Below are positions 43,453-55,815 of a DNA stretch of 64,000 nt, piece by piece. Positions within the stretch are counted from its first letter, which is position 1; every line of letters begins with the position of its first letter. This stretch comes from Ecdyonurus torrentis (Eukaryota > Arthropoda > Insecta > Ephemeroptera > Heptageniidae). The stretch covers positions 26,845,325 through 26,909,324 of the forward strand of contig OX439135.1 of assembly GCA_949318235.1 (NCBI GenBank). Direction: 5' to 3'. The translations under genes were made by a program, and so were the position numbers. Below the pieces are notes generated by a model that was given only the letters and a program-made list of their open reading frames with translations, was not told the origin of the DNA and did not search any database.

Positions 43453-44133
43453 GTAAGTTATATTTTCCCTGTTATAATATATTTCAATAGTTTTTATTAG
43501 TTTAAAACCTAAGAGTCACTTATTTATTATCAATTTTATTGATTATGTTGTATAAAAAATCTAGTGTCCTTCCTTTTCTTTTTTATATTCTTTAATTATA
43601 TGATAAAGTTTTTAATATTATGACATGTATGTATATTGACATGTATGTCACAGTAAAAGGAACTAACGCAGTGAACTATGTAATTTTTGCAATTTTAATA
43701 AATGTAAATAAAATATCGATGCCTCCTCGAGAAAAGTAAGCATCTACACTCTTCAGAATCCCTATATAACGACTATAAACTTTTTTCGAGCTGCGACATA
43801 ACTTGTCTAGCGGCCACTATCATAACGATGTAGATTCACAGCGGCAAAAAGTGATGATTGCCGTTTTTTCGGAAATCTAGAAAGTGTTTGATGATCGTTT
43901 TTAACGTGGAAGCATTTATACGTAATAACACATAATCTATGTAAAATGTTAAAATACACATTAATATGTAGAGTAAAGTTCAACAGAATATTAAATTTTT
44001 TATTTTCTTACTACTTTAATAAAACATAATATTGGATTAATATTAATATTATATGAAAAATATAATTTATAAACCTAAAAATAAAATAATGTTGCAATAT
44101 TAAATATGGTACACTTTCATGTTTTTCTTACAG
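43453..44133 (+). other. Intron with a possible MITE fragment
   Basis: About 43715-43770 (ATCGATGCCTCCTCGAGAAAAG...CATCTACACTCTTCAGAAT) loosely resembles the ATCGAT MITEs at 18268 and 34253. No partner end found. Confidence 0.4.
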
Positions 44134-44257
44134 AATATGCTTGATTTTGAGGGTGCACTTGCTAGATGCTGTGAGATCGGAATGCATTTACTAAGTCTTG
44201 AAAATCTTCAAAAAAAAAATTGCCTTAAAAATATTGAAATCCTAGAAGAAAATATCT
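44134..44257 (+). CDS. CTLD 4, CC exon
   Basis: 124 nt, phase 0 to 1, between ttcttacag and gtaaat. It encodes DFEGALARCCEIGMHLLSLE, then KKNCLKNIEI. This is the clearest copy of the CC-x3-M-x-LLS-[IL]-E motif. It is seven codons longer than the other two CC exons, in keeping with a longer start and end. Confidence 0.85.
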
Positions 44258-44641
44258 GTAAATATATTTTATTTTATATATTTAATTCTGTTTAGTTATA
44301 AAGCAAATAAAAAAATGTTAATAACATTTATTTGACTATCCTAAAGTTAGTTAACTAGCTTTAACAAGTGATAACCGTTTTATTTAAGTGATCAATTATT
44401 CGAACCAAATATTTAAATATACATTTACTTAACTAATTGTTTTTTAGAGTAATAAACATAGAAGTCACCCCTAATAAATGTTTTGATGAAAATAAGTGAA
44501 ACCACTTATTTCTACGCTAGTGATAAACAAATATTTATATATTACTACACCATATTTATATTTGTATTGAGTTTCTTATTTATTTTTATATAAATGTATG
44601 TGATGCTGTCAAAAGAAATTATCTTATAAAATTATTTTTAA
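44258..44641 (+). other. Intron
   Basis: AT-rich. It ends in TTAA (44638-44641), the target site of the next element. Confidence 0.5.
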
Positions 44642-47182
44642 CACTCAAGCGCTCGGACAGGGTCTGTCTCATTTTTGAGTTAGTTTTTTTAATTTTAAAT
44701 TTTTTGTAATTGCTCAAAAATTATGAATTTAAGTTACTTCCTCAAAAGTGTTGACTTACATCTTTACAAAAAAGTTGAGCGCGCAGATATGATTGCATTA
44801 ATTGTAAATCTTAATTAAAGTTTTGATTTTGCGTGGACAGCCGTACCGGGTCTGGGACATCTGCATACCTTCTCTATATAAAAAATATAAAAGGTCAACC
44901 CTTGAGTAGTCGATCACTTTGGAGTAAAAATTATCTTACCCTGAGAGGTTACAAAAATAAAGAGGGGACCTTTTTATCGCAAAGAAAAATAATGTTAGGC
45001 ACAAGATAAAACATAAGGGATGTTAAAAGCTTTATTGCCTTCTTGCATTAATTATAATTATATATTGTAACACAATGCGGCCCTTTTGATGCTTCATTCA
45101 TGTCCTTATAATATACACCGGCTAATGAAAATAAATATATACAAGGTGTAATAAAATACGCGTGTAGTGTAGTAAGAAAAGAAAAAAAAACGCAGTACTA
45201 AATAACGTCATAAAATAAAAATGGTATTTGTTAAAATCTAGTATAAAATAAATCATCTCTGTAATTTGTAATGCCATATACAGGGTGTTTATAAAAAAAC
45301 GCACGATTTGAATCTTAAATTAAGACATAAAGGTAAGTGAGAAAATTATTTTATATACATCAAATAAAAGCCTCAGTTTTGACATTTATAAAAATGTGCA
45401 CAATTTTATTTTTCGTCAAATTGTTTATTTTTTATTCGCGAAATGGCGTAAAATGCCAAATTGCCAAAATGCCCGCCTTATTTCTTGCATTTTCAAGCGT
45501 GTTTTTTCTCAGTAAGCGTAAACATAAAATGTTTACTGTTCAACACAAGGCACAGTGCGTTCTTTGGTATGAAAACTCAAAGTCTTTTACGGCAGTTCAA
45601 AGGACTATCGTGTTACATATCAAGTGGATTATCACCACGTACCTTCTCCCAAACGGTATCCTGGGGTTCAGAGAGACCTGATTTTTCTCGCACTTATGAG
45701 AGAGATAGACCGAAGGTGAATGTTTGGAGCTGTGTTCTCTTTGATTGCATTATTGGACCGTTCTTCTTCCACTAGGTTACAGTATGGTGGAATACGTACC
45801 TTGACATGTTACAAAACTACGCTGTACCTCAGCTGCTTCAAGCTCAGAAGGAATGGGGATTTGACTGGACATTCCAGCAAGACGGCGTTCCACCGCACTG
45901 GGTACTAGCGGCTAAAGAGTATCTAAACCAAGTCTTCCCAGACAAGTGGCTAGGTCGCGATGGACCAACAGCATGAGCTCCAAGATCTCCTGACCTAACA
46001 CCACCTAACTTCATCCCCTGGGGATACGTGAAAGACGTCGCATTTAAAACTCCAGAGCGAAATATCAGAGACCTCAAGCAACGCATTATTGCAGCTATCC
46101 ACTCAGTGACTTCAATACGTGGTGATAATCCACTTGATATGTAACACGATATGTCCTTTGAACTGCCGTAGGAGACTTTAAATGTTCATACCAAAGAACG
46201 CACTGTGCCTTGTGTTGATCAGTAAACATTTTATGTTTACGCTTACTGAGAAAGAACTCGCTTGAAAATGCAAGAAAAAAGGCGGGCATTTTGGCAATTT
46301 GGCATTTTGCGCCATTTCGCAAATAGAAAAAAAAACGATTTGACGAAAAGTAAAGCTGTGCACATTTTTAAAAATGTCAAAAATGAGGCTTTCAATTGAT
46401 GTATATAACATTAAGTTTCTCACTTACCTTCATGTCTAAATTTAAGATTTAAATCGTGCGATTTTTTATAAACACCCTGTATGTATTGCAAATATCTACC
46501 TCTGAAAGATTTTTTGATCTGTAAGAGGAATTATGTATAAAAATATGCATCTTTGAATATAATTTTATAATTTAAATTAAAATTATCATGAAAAAAAAAA
46601 ACAAAAAAAAATCTGCTAAAAAGTTAATTATGCCGTACGTAGTAGAAATTTTGATTTTTAAATTTTACTTTATTTAATTTCTACAACAACAACAACAACA
46701 ACAAAAAAACTTAATTTGTTTGAGTTAATATGACAAGAGAGATGAGAACGAATATTTTACTATTTTAAATTTTATTCTTTAGAATTGAGATTTCTCTTCT
46801 TATAAAAGTAAAATTTGCTAGCGACCCCTTGCATCATAAAAAGTTATTTTATCTTATAAAATCGCGCATCCCTTGCTCTATTTTTTTTTCTAACCTTAGG
46901 GGAATGACCTCTCTAATACCTGATGAGGTTTAAAATTGTGAATCGCGGTCAATGTATTTCTTATGGACAAAAGTAATTTCAGTTATTAATTTTTCGCTAT
47001 TACCATAATTGCGATAAAAATGTTTCAATAATTTTGCTATACAGCTTATTAGGTTTTGGATCGTCTATCAAATTTTGAGCTTTGTACAATGGATACCTTT
47101 TGTAATATTTAATTATAAAAATAGGGACTAGTGCACTAGGCTCGGCCTTCCACGCAAAATGTTTAGTCCGGCATCTTGAGGG
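44642..47182. mobile_element. piggyBac-like non-autonomous element, about 2.5 kb
   Basis: Flanked by TTAA on both sides (44638-44641, 47183-47186). Ends CACTCAAGCGCTCGGAC and the complement of CCCTCAAGATGCCGGACT match at about 13 of 17 positions. TTAA duplication plus C-rich inverted ends is the piggyBac pattern. No piggyBac transposase was recognised. A foldback DD41D element lies inside. Confidence 0.6.
45281..46479 (+). mobile_element. Foldback DD41D-type mariner relative, 1199 bp
   Basis: Flanked by TA, with ends CAGGGTGTTTATAAAAAAACGC / complement, and arms of about 360 bp. Both arms carry the transposase N-terminus (MFTVQHKAQCVLWYENSKS on the left, MFTDQHKAQCVLWYEH inverted on the right). 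The single-copy middle holds a decayed catalytic part on the + strand: NVWSCVLFDCIIGPFFF, FQQDGVPPHWV, FPDKWLGRDGP, PRSPDLTPPN. There is a stop within it, and the third catalytic Asp is Asn. It cannot be autonomous. Confidence 0.85.
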
Positions 47183-50100
47183 TTAATTATATATGCAATT
47201 TGAACTTCAATTATAATATATGAAGGCAAGCATTCAGGTACTGCAGGATTTGACTAGAAGTTTTTTAAAAATTGAAAAACTGCAATGAAGCACAGTCATA
47301 CATTATCTTTACATTTATATCTCTAAAACTTAAAGAAAACTGAAGGAATCAGCAGGCGAGATTTAAAATTATATTTCTTAAATTTTTATTCTATTAGGAA
47401 TCCATGCTTTTTAAAAATAATTTCCTTCTATCTATGCTTAACGAAACTTCTTAAATATTTAGTATAATTAGCTGTTACAATAAAATTTTTACTGGCATCA
47501 TTAATTTTTAATGAAAATATTATTTAGAATTTGAGATACAAGCTATTATGTACCGCAAGGAAATGAAAAACCTGCACAACTATAGACTGAAAACCATTAC
47601 TAAAATTGCAGGTTATTCAATTCATGTCGGTACATTAAGTTTTATTAAATATGAAAACAAAGGATTATAAGTATTTTTACCGCACCAATAAGTGTTGACG
47701 AATAATAACAATGATAATAATTTATGCTCTTTTCGACCTATTACTTCACTTCTATCAAAGCAAAAAAACATATTCGTCCTACGTACGTCACTTGTTTGCA
47801 TGATTTTTACTTATCGCTTTCAAAAATCATTTCCCATCTTGACCAATGCAATCATTAAAGTGATAGAAGTCAAGTAAAAGTTGAAGAAGTACGGCATTGG
47901 CAACCTCTGTTATTGTTATGCAGCTACTAGTATTGGTGCTGTAAGAATACGTAACATGCAATTGCCTCATACCTAATAATACTAGCTATACAGTATGAAG
48001 CACAAATAAAATAAAGAGAAACTGCTGTTTCACGTAATTACAATAGCAAAATGTTTTTGCTGCAAAAGTTCACCACCTTTTTATGCTAGTTTTCAGTGCA
48101 GTGGATAGAGATATTTTTATACGCACTTCTCCTTGACTAACTGGTGCACATCTTTTTTCTCTTTCTCACTCAATGATATTTTACGTCCTGTGACAAGAAC
48201 AATATCGCTTGCAAAAAAAAACCTTTTAATAGAAAATGTATTTTTTATTCTTTTTGATCAAGCACTAAATTAACAGATTACTAAAATACAATATTTATGA
48301 TATTCTTTTGTTATGCATGCCTGGGCCTGGGCAAAAAAATATGTTCCCAATAATGTCATTTTAAATTTGGAAAAAAATTAACTGTTGATCATATTTTCCA
48401 TTACACATATAAGGTTTGTACGCATGACGTCATTCTGTGTGCTTTTTGAGACTTTTCTTGAGCAATGAATAACATTGCTCAGCATAGGACAAACGTAGTG
48501 TTTGGCTGTTTTCTTTGGGATATTACATTCTTTTTTGTCATTATTATTTTTTTGGCATACTTGAGTTACTAATTGAACATGCTAACCGCATCAACGCTGT
48601 CAAAAAATTTGCAAAGTATTTTGTAACTGGCAACATGTGCCAATTTCCTATACCGGGCAATGTTATTTAGTACTTAGTACTCACTTTTGACGTTGACTTT
48701 AACATGATTTAAACCACCCCATTCATGAAAACATCTCCAGTTAAAAAATTATAAATAAAATAATTTTGTTGAAGCTATATCAATATGATAAAATAATAAT
48801 AACTAAATTATTTAAAACTAAGAAATGATACGTAGTTATATAAAGATACGTAGTTCTATAGCCACAATCAAGACATGCCATCATCTAAAATGTGTCAAAT
48901 ATTTGTTAAAATATTGGTATTGGTTTTGTTAATTTTGCCTAGGTATTTGGCTTAGAATGTCAAATTAAGACTTTTTTTTAATTTTTTCTACAGAATATTT
49001 ATTTTTTTTTAAAATTACACATCACTATAAAGTGAAAAATGCAAGTCAAAAATAATTTAGAAAATGAACAATTTCCAATCAAAGTAAAAAGTTGAAAATG
49101 TACGCAAATTGACTTCAATTAAATTAGGGGATGAGCTGCGCGAAAAATTGCAGTTTGCCATAGCTGAACTTCAAATGATCGATTTAAAGTATATTTTCTT
49201 CCCGCATTATTTAGGTCCACAATGATCAAGAAATTTTTGGGGAATCAAATTTGTACACATTTTTACACCTTGTTGACTGGCACTCTTTCCCATACTAAAT
49301 TCTTTTTGAGTTGTGCTTTTTATTTTATTTGTGCTGAACAATTTTTATTATTTTGAAGTTTTTAAAACAAGCACTTGAAAATAAAAATAATTGTTTAACA
49401 TGATAAGCTTTATGCCCGCAGGCAATAATTAACTTAAAATTAATAATGAAATTATTTGCTAGTGATCGTATTCGACCAATAACCATTGCCAATTATGACG
49501 TGTCCTGATTATTTAAAAAAAAAATTGCATCTAAAGTGCATTAAGATATGTCATTTTGCCTTTACAGTATTTTATTTAAGATATAATTTCTGTGGTGGTG
49601 ATGTGTGAGTACAAATGCAGCCTGAAAGTATTTTTCTTTGTGTGCGCAGTCGGACTGACAAAACTGCAGTAAAAATTTAGTTTTCTTTTAGTGATGAATA
49701 TAAGTATGCAAAAAAATAACTTCTCAAGTATTTTTCACTTTTTATTATTCATTCAAAATAATTTCATGAATTTGTCTACAAAAATATGTACAGTACAAAC
49801 TATAAATCAAAAACTTCTCACATTTTGTTTTTAAATTGCAACAATTCAGACTCCAAATGTGAAGAAAAAAAAAACGATTTTGGTAATTCAATTCTATGAT
49901 CAACATAGGTTTCAAATTGATCTAAAAAAATTCATAATATTCAGTATGATATATTTTATGGGAATATTTTTATATAAAAAATATTGAATTAAACACGTAA
50001 CTCTAACAAAAAATCGAGCCTGTGGCAAAAGATCTAGTGGTCTTTGCCCCTTTGACACCCCTTTTTTGTGGAAGCCTGACATATGGGCCCTTTCAGTGAG

Positions 50101-50645
50101 CCTTCGGGTGAACCCTACTAGCGACAGCCCATTGTAACGTAATGAATATTTTTTCATATGTATACAGCCACTTGCAGTATAGTATTATCTATTGGGGACA
50201 ATCAGCAAGATCATACAAAAGCGAGTAGAGAGAAATATTTTTGTAACTTAAACCCTAATGTCATGCTTATTCCACATCATATAAATAAACATTTAGCAGC
50301 AGCCCTTTATGTGTATTAATGAATGTGTTAAGTTTATATGGAGATTTGTTTATACCAATCCAAAGCGTTTACTCATATGAATCCAGAATGTTGGAAACTT
50401 TTACCTAGAAAACAACGCGTATCTTTTAGCTATTGTATACCTTTAATTTATAATGAACACTACAATAAAATAAAGCAATGAAAATCATGTATTTTTCAAA
50501 ATTTCAGCTCAGAAATACCTGCTAGAAACTATTTTGTTTAGTGTGTAGGTCTATCTATATTGTAGAGTACTGTTGAATTTTTACTTGCGTTGATAGGCAT
50601 ACTTAGATTTTCTATGTTATTAAACTTTGTTTTTAATTGTAATGT
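47183..50645 (+). other. Intron with one small hairpin
   Basis: About 3.5 kb of mixed AT-rich sequence. An 86-bp hairpin at 47549-47634 (TGTACCG...ACCTGCA and complement) is the only defined structure. Some less AT-rich parts (about 49990-50135) may be old transposon remains. No exon found. Confidence 0.45.
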
Positions 50646-50869
50646 ATATATTGACGGCTACGTGGTTATTGTGATCATCAGACCATCTCGCGCGCACACA
50701 CAATCTGACTATCAGACTTCCTCGCCGCGCCACACAATTTGACTATCAGACTTTCTCGCCGTTTGCACATTCTGACTTTAACGTTTTACACAAAGTGACT
50801 GTCTGATAGTTTTGTGATGACTTACCCTATGAAGGTCACGAATAAAGTTGTTTAATAACTTATGTAAAT

Positions 50870-52217
50870 CAGTGGCGTGCGGTGGTCCTTGAAGCAGGTC
50901 ATGCAAGCCCGCCACAGGCGCGAATTTTTTTGAGATCACGTGGTATTTTGACACTAAAACCGTAAAAAGAATATGTCTCTTAACAATTAAATACAATAAA
51001 ATTCTATTTATGCAAACTACACACAAATATTGATAGCCAGCTTTGATTTTTTTATTATTTTTTTTCTTTTTGTTTAGAAAACAATCGTTCATTGTTATTT
51101 CTTTTTTTAGTACTTTAGACTTGATAAGATAGAAAAAACTGCTAAAAAAAGTCCTTGCTCAACAGCGAGATTGATTTTTTATTGGCTCGAAAAACAAGAT
51201 CAACCAATGAATTTGTCTATTTTTTTTATTTAGCTAATCATATTTTACAGAAGTTTTTTTTTTCCAAGAGAAAAACATATATATGATATAATATATAATA
51301 GTTTATAATTTGTCCTTTAATTGTTTTTTCTAGTCCGCGGGATAAGCGTAACGATATGGAGTACAATTCACACCTCTATATCTCTACTAGTAAAAAAAAT
51401 TGTACCCCTTGCTCTTTGATAAGCATCTGAGAAGGGTGTACAGATTTTTATTAACTCGATCACACAGTAAAGGACATCTGTACTATACGTCAGAGTTTGT
51501 CTCTTTACCCTCCTTGCTTATCCCGCGGGCTAGAAATCTAAAATAAACTACTAATTTTTCTTTAATTCTTTTAGAGAAGATCGAACACAAATATTAAATA
51601 TATTAGGTTCTAAATTTAGAACATTGGATTAAGTCGCTTTAAAAGAATCTGATTCTTAGTTTTGCGTGCAAAGTATGGCCATATTCTTATATTTTTTTAT
51701 TTACATTACTTGTATATATAAGTTATATATGTTACGGTACGTTATTTATTTGGAATATTTGATTTTTAAAATTTGCTTCGTTTAAAATCCGATCGCCTCG
51801 ATGATTTTCATCGTTTTCATTCAGATTTTGGATCTTTCGCGCTATGATTTCTTTCAGCTAATCAAAAATTTAAATGAACTGGCGCAGTGATTCTGCGCCG
51901 CCCATGCAGTTTTAGAAATCACATATTTGTTGGTGTATTGAAATGTGTGTTAAATTTCTGTAAATGCTGCGTTTGCTACCCCTACCGTGTCTCTCGCTAT
52001 AGCCATAGCTTCACCACGCAGTCTAGTCGATTGCATATTTTACCACCTGTACTTCTTATCCCCTCTTTTTTTTACAAAACATTATCTGCCGCGCGGTAGT
52101 TTTTGAAACATTAGGGACTGAACTATGAAATATTTTAAACTAAAGAAAAATTAATATTCTGGAATAAATTACTACTCATGCATTGCATTATTTGCATATA
52201 TGGACCGCACGCCACTG
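50870..52217. mobile_element. hAT-type non-autonomous element, 1348 bp, nested
   Basis: Inverted ends CAGTGGCGTGCGGT, perfect over 14 bp, flanked by perfect 8-bp direct repeats ATGTAAAT (50862-50869 and 52218-52225). This is the hAT signature. Inserted within the 50646-53226 element. No intact transposase frame. Confidence 0.92.
51331..51534. mobile_element. Small MITE nested in the hAT element
   Basis: Ends CTAGTCCGCGGGATAAGC and GCTTATCCCGCGGGCTAG are inverted, about 200 bp apart. This is a third level of nesting. Confidence 0.7.
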
Positions 52218-53226
52218 ATGTAAATAGTAGAAGTTAATAATTAAAAATTTTATATTTTAACATTTACACAAGTTATATAAAACGACATAATTAATTTTGA
52301 ATTGTGTATTTTTGATTTTATTTTTTATTCTTATATTATTATTTAACATTTCTATGTCAGAGAATTTAATTAAATGTAAACCTTTAATAAAAAACACATT
52401 AAAGCTAAAAGAATAGCTTCACTAGAACTGCACTGACTGATGAGCAGACCTCAACTGAATGAAATGCTTATTTTGATAATAAAATAACTTATTATACTTG
52501 GTAATATTTACTAATATATCTCTCATATTTATATTTTTGACTGTGCCCTGTTTGATTGAAAGAAAAGTTGGAGTTTTTTTGTCTTGTTTATGTAAAAATA
52601 TAACATTATTAACTAATAATGTCGTTGTAGGTATATCAATTTATTTTCCATTATTTATTTAATATTTATCAATTAGAGAGCATGAATATTAAAAAATTAT
52701 ATTTAACAAATAATTTCTACAATATTAAATCTTTAGTCTCTGAAACTTTCAAACTATAATTTTTATTTTATTATGATAGAATTTTTTAGGAAAAAACAAA
52801 TCAATTTTTAAAAAAAATTTAAATAATAACAAAAATATAGGAAGATAATATGTAATTCATTTATAAAGTATCAAAATCATTTATAATAATCCGTTTAAAA
52901 ATCAAGTATTTAATTTTCAAGAAATAATATTTATTATTATTATAATTACGAATACCAATGGATTTCAATGACATTTAAATTTAAAAATTTAAAAGATGTT
53001 TAATTTTTTTTCCATAATTACTAACTAGATTTTTACAACAAAAGCACGAGAAAGTCAGATAATCAGATTGTGCAAACGGTGAAAAAAATCTGATATTCAG
53101 ATTGTGCGAATCGTGAGAAAGTCTGCTAGTCACATTTTGTGTCGCGGTGAGGAAGTCTGGTAGTCAGATTGTGTGTGAGCGCGAGATGTTCTCATGATCA
53201 CATAAGCCGCGTAGCCGTCGATATGT

Positions 53227-53802
53227 ACGAATTGACTTTTCTACTCTCTTTTTCTTTCTCTAAATAATAAAAATATAATTTTGTTTATATTATTTAGAAA
53301 TATAAAATTCATGTATTTGTAATACATCCGTATATAATTATCGCTGCCATCCAGATTCATTAACTTAATAAAAAAGAAAAAACATGTTTAAAATACAAAT
53401 TGAATAAAATCTGAATTAGATGCGTACGCCACGTATCGGGACATTGATATTAAAAAAAATTGCACGAAGTGACATATTTTTTAAGGAAACTCTTTGCCTT
53501 CACAAATTTTCCTCGCATTCTTAAAACTCAATATTTTACTACACAGCCAAATTATCAAATTGTATTGTTTTTTATTCTTATGCGTTTGAATATAAATATT
53601 TTAGGCAAAATAGTAATTATAAATTATAATATATTGCCATTAAAATTTTAATTTAAGGGTTGCCTATATATGGCTTGTATCTCAAAATCTAAAAAGAAAA
53701 CTTCCCAATTTTATGATGCCGTTTGAAAGTTAATGGTAACAGCTACATAAGATAAAATTTACAGAACCTGTGAACATTAGATAGGATTACTGCAATTAAC
53801 AT
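53227..53802 (+). other. Intron
   Basis: AT-rich. Nothing recognised. Confidence 0.5.
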
Positions 53803-54115
53803 GGGCTCTTATTGGACTAAAACTTCAAATAATCATAATTTAAAATCTAGCATGTTGACCTTCAAAATTTTTACATTTATGAAGATATATGATTTCTTAA
53901 GGTGCATTCACATATTCTTAATTTTGTTACAACCTTGCGCAGCAAATTGTGAAATAGCATTGTTTTAAATGGGAAAAATAATTTTGCTGCGCAAAGTTAC
54001 AACAAATTTAAGAATATGTGAATGCACCTTTATGTGTCACTGTACAAAATTTCAGCTTTTTCTGTTTTTACAAAATTTTAGTTAAATTTTGCAGTAGCTG
54101 ATTTCCCGCCTTAAT
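53803..54115. repeat. Diverged dispersed repeat, second copy
   Basis: Collinear with 20115-20312 (GCTCTTAT-x-GGACTA, TTATGT-x-TCACT, AAAATTTCAG, CTGATTT-x-CC-x-CCTTAAT). A hairpin MITE has been inserted into this copy. It sits directly before the CTLD 4 C-terminal exon. Confidence 0.55.
53899..54030. mobile_element. Hairpin MITE, AAGGTGCATTCACATATTC
   Basis: Arms AAGGTGCATTCACATATTC(TTAA) and complement, extended inward by TTGTAAC/GTTACAA-like and TTTGCGCAGCAAA-like pairing. 132 bp. The interrupted repeat copy at 20115 lacks it, which defines the insertion site. Confidence 0.8.
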
Positions 54116-54166
54116 ATAAAACTATGGTATTTTCATCAATATTTGTATTACTAGATGATTTCAGAG

Positions 54167-54369
54167 ACAATTACTATACTTCTGCAACAGATATGGACAG
54201 TTTTGGAACTTGGAAATGGTGCTCAGCAAATAAGATAATGACTACAGATGTTACTTGGAAAACTTATCCTTTAACTTCTCGAAAGCAAAATTGTGCAGGA
54301 GTTTTGTTAAACACGTCATTTGATTTAGTACCCATGGTTTGTGACGAACCAAATAATTTCATATGTGAG
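54167..54369 (+). CDS. CTLD 4, fused WTSA + C-terminal exon
   Basis: 203 nt, phase 1 to 0, donor gtatta. It encodes NYYTSATDMDSFGTWKWCSA, then KQNCAGVL, PMVCDEP and NFICE. The acceptor is the second AG of TTCAGAG. Using the first AG would put a TAG stop at the junction with the 44134-44257 exon. Its length equals the CTLD 2 exon, which supports this choice. No calcium-site motif. Confidence 0.85.
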
Positions 54370-54416
54370 GTATTATTATTAATATCAAATTTATTGTATT
54401 AATTTTACAGTAATGT

Positions 54417-54517
<101 letters not shown>

Positions 54518-55260
54518 GTTGGGTAGGTGTACAGTGTTTTTTTTTAAAATGTTCCTATTTTTACTATAAATTTTAATATGAGTATTAATAAAAAATAAAA
54601 CATTTTATACATCAAATTAAAGCTTGTATTATGGAAAATTAAAGAACTATAACAAAATTATTTACAACAGTCAGGTCTGTTTTTGTGCTATGCTTAGCGC
54701 CAACAAAACAACTGATCTTTCGCTTGTGTTAGCGATAGTAAATCTTCGCAATTTTAAAACATCAAAATAAAGCGTAATGTGTTCTCTGTAGCCAATAGTT
54801 AAAGTCTCCACCTGCAGTGCAAAATTCATTCATTTTTTTTAATGTTAATTCCTACAATGTTCCATCGTGAGAAATGATTAAGTCTTGGCATGACAAGTTC
54901 TTACAAACGGCTCAGACATAAAAAGACGTGGTTGTGGCTGCCCAACACTCCCTGCTGTTGATCGTCATTGTATTAGTGCATTTTATTGCGTCGGTTGCAT
55001 ATCGCTCTCTCTCTCTCTCTGCTATTGTCCCACTTCTAGTGTGAGTATCATGCAAAACCAAACTAGTCAGCAAACTATAATCTTCGGCTCTCTCTCTGTC
55101 TGATATTTTTGAATGATAATTTGTTCGAAACAGTATAAGAGAGAGAAAACGAAAGCAAAGGTGTGCACGAGTGTACGCCACACAAACGACTAGTCAAGTA
55201 GGCAAACATCTTTTAGTGCTCGCACGTACGAGTGATATAAGAAGGCGGATAATTGCAGCA
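54518..55260 (+). other. Intron, partly CT-rich
   Basis: After about 54880 the sequence is less AT-rich with CTCTCT runs. It looks like a transposon fragment but shows no termini or domain. Confidence 0.4.
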
Positions 55261-55651
55261 GTGTATGTATGTATGTATGTATGTATGTATGTATGTATGT
55301 ATGTATGTATGTATGTATGTATGTATGTATGTATGTATGTATGTATGTATGTATGTATGTATGTATGTATGTATGTATGTATGTATGTATGTATGTATGT
55401 ATGTATGTATGTATGTATGTATGTATGTATGTATGTATGTATGTATGTATGTATGTATGTATGTATGTATGTATGTATGTATGTATGTATGTATATTATG
55501 TATGTATGTATGTATGTATGTATGTATGTATGTATGTATGTATGTATGTATGTATGTATGTATGTATGTATGTATGTATGTATGTATGTATGTATGTATG
55601 TATGTATGTATGTATGTATGTATGTATGTATGTATGTATGTATGTATGTAT
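55261..55651. repeat. (ATGT)n tetranucleotide tract, 390 bp
   Basis: About 97 copies of GTAT/ATGT with one interruption (GTATATTATGTATG near 55490) that shifts the phase. Confidence 0.97.
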
Positions 55652-55752
55652 AAGAAATAAAACATTTTATAAACTTTTAGAATCAAATTATTTATAAATG
55701 AGCAACAGGAAGTTCAACTATTTTGTAAATAATTTTGGATATATTATTTCAG

Positions 55753-55815
55753 GGTAAAGTTAAACAAGGGTTTAATAATTGGTGCAAAGAGTCAATTTGC
55801 TTAACTTGTAACACG
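55753..55815 (+). CDS. Linker exon after CTLD 4
   Basis: 63 nt, phase 0 to 0, between atttcag and gtgagt. It encodes GKVKQGFNNWCKESICLTCN and a final Thr. C-x4-C plus a third Cys, as in the linker after CTLD 2, so both even-numbered CTLDs are followed by three-Cys linkers. Confidence 0.75.

Larger units (their letters stand above)
50646..53226. mobile_element. 2.6-kb element with TATATYGACGGCTACG ends
   Basis: Left end TATATTGACGGCTACGTGG and right end CCGCGTAGCCGTCGATATGTA are inverted. The arms (to about 50790 and from about 53040) contain about three tandem CTGACTATCAGACTTTCTCGC-like units each. The ends are close to those of the MITE at 7631-7845. A hAT element is inserted inside. No transposase seen. 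Confidence 0.7.

Noticed and set aside
49912..50157. 81-codon frame on the - strand
   Set aside because: No recognisable domain; probably remains of an old element, but no termini seen.
54912..55181. 89-codon frame on the - strand
   Set aside because: CT-repeat-driven Arg-Glu runs, no domain, and it runs into the tetranucleotide tract.
55171..55697. Met-Tyr-Val-Cys or Ile-His-Thr-Tyr repeat frames
   Set aside because: Translations of the ATGT tetranucleotide tract.
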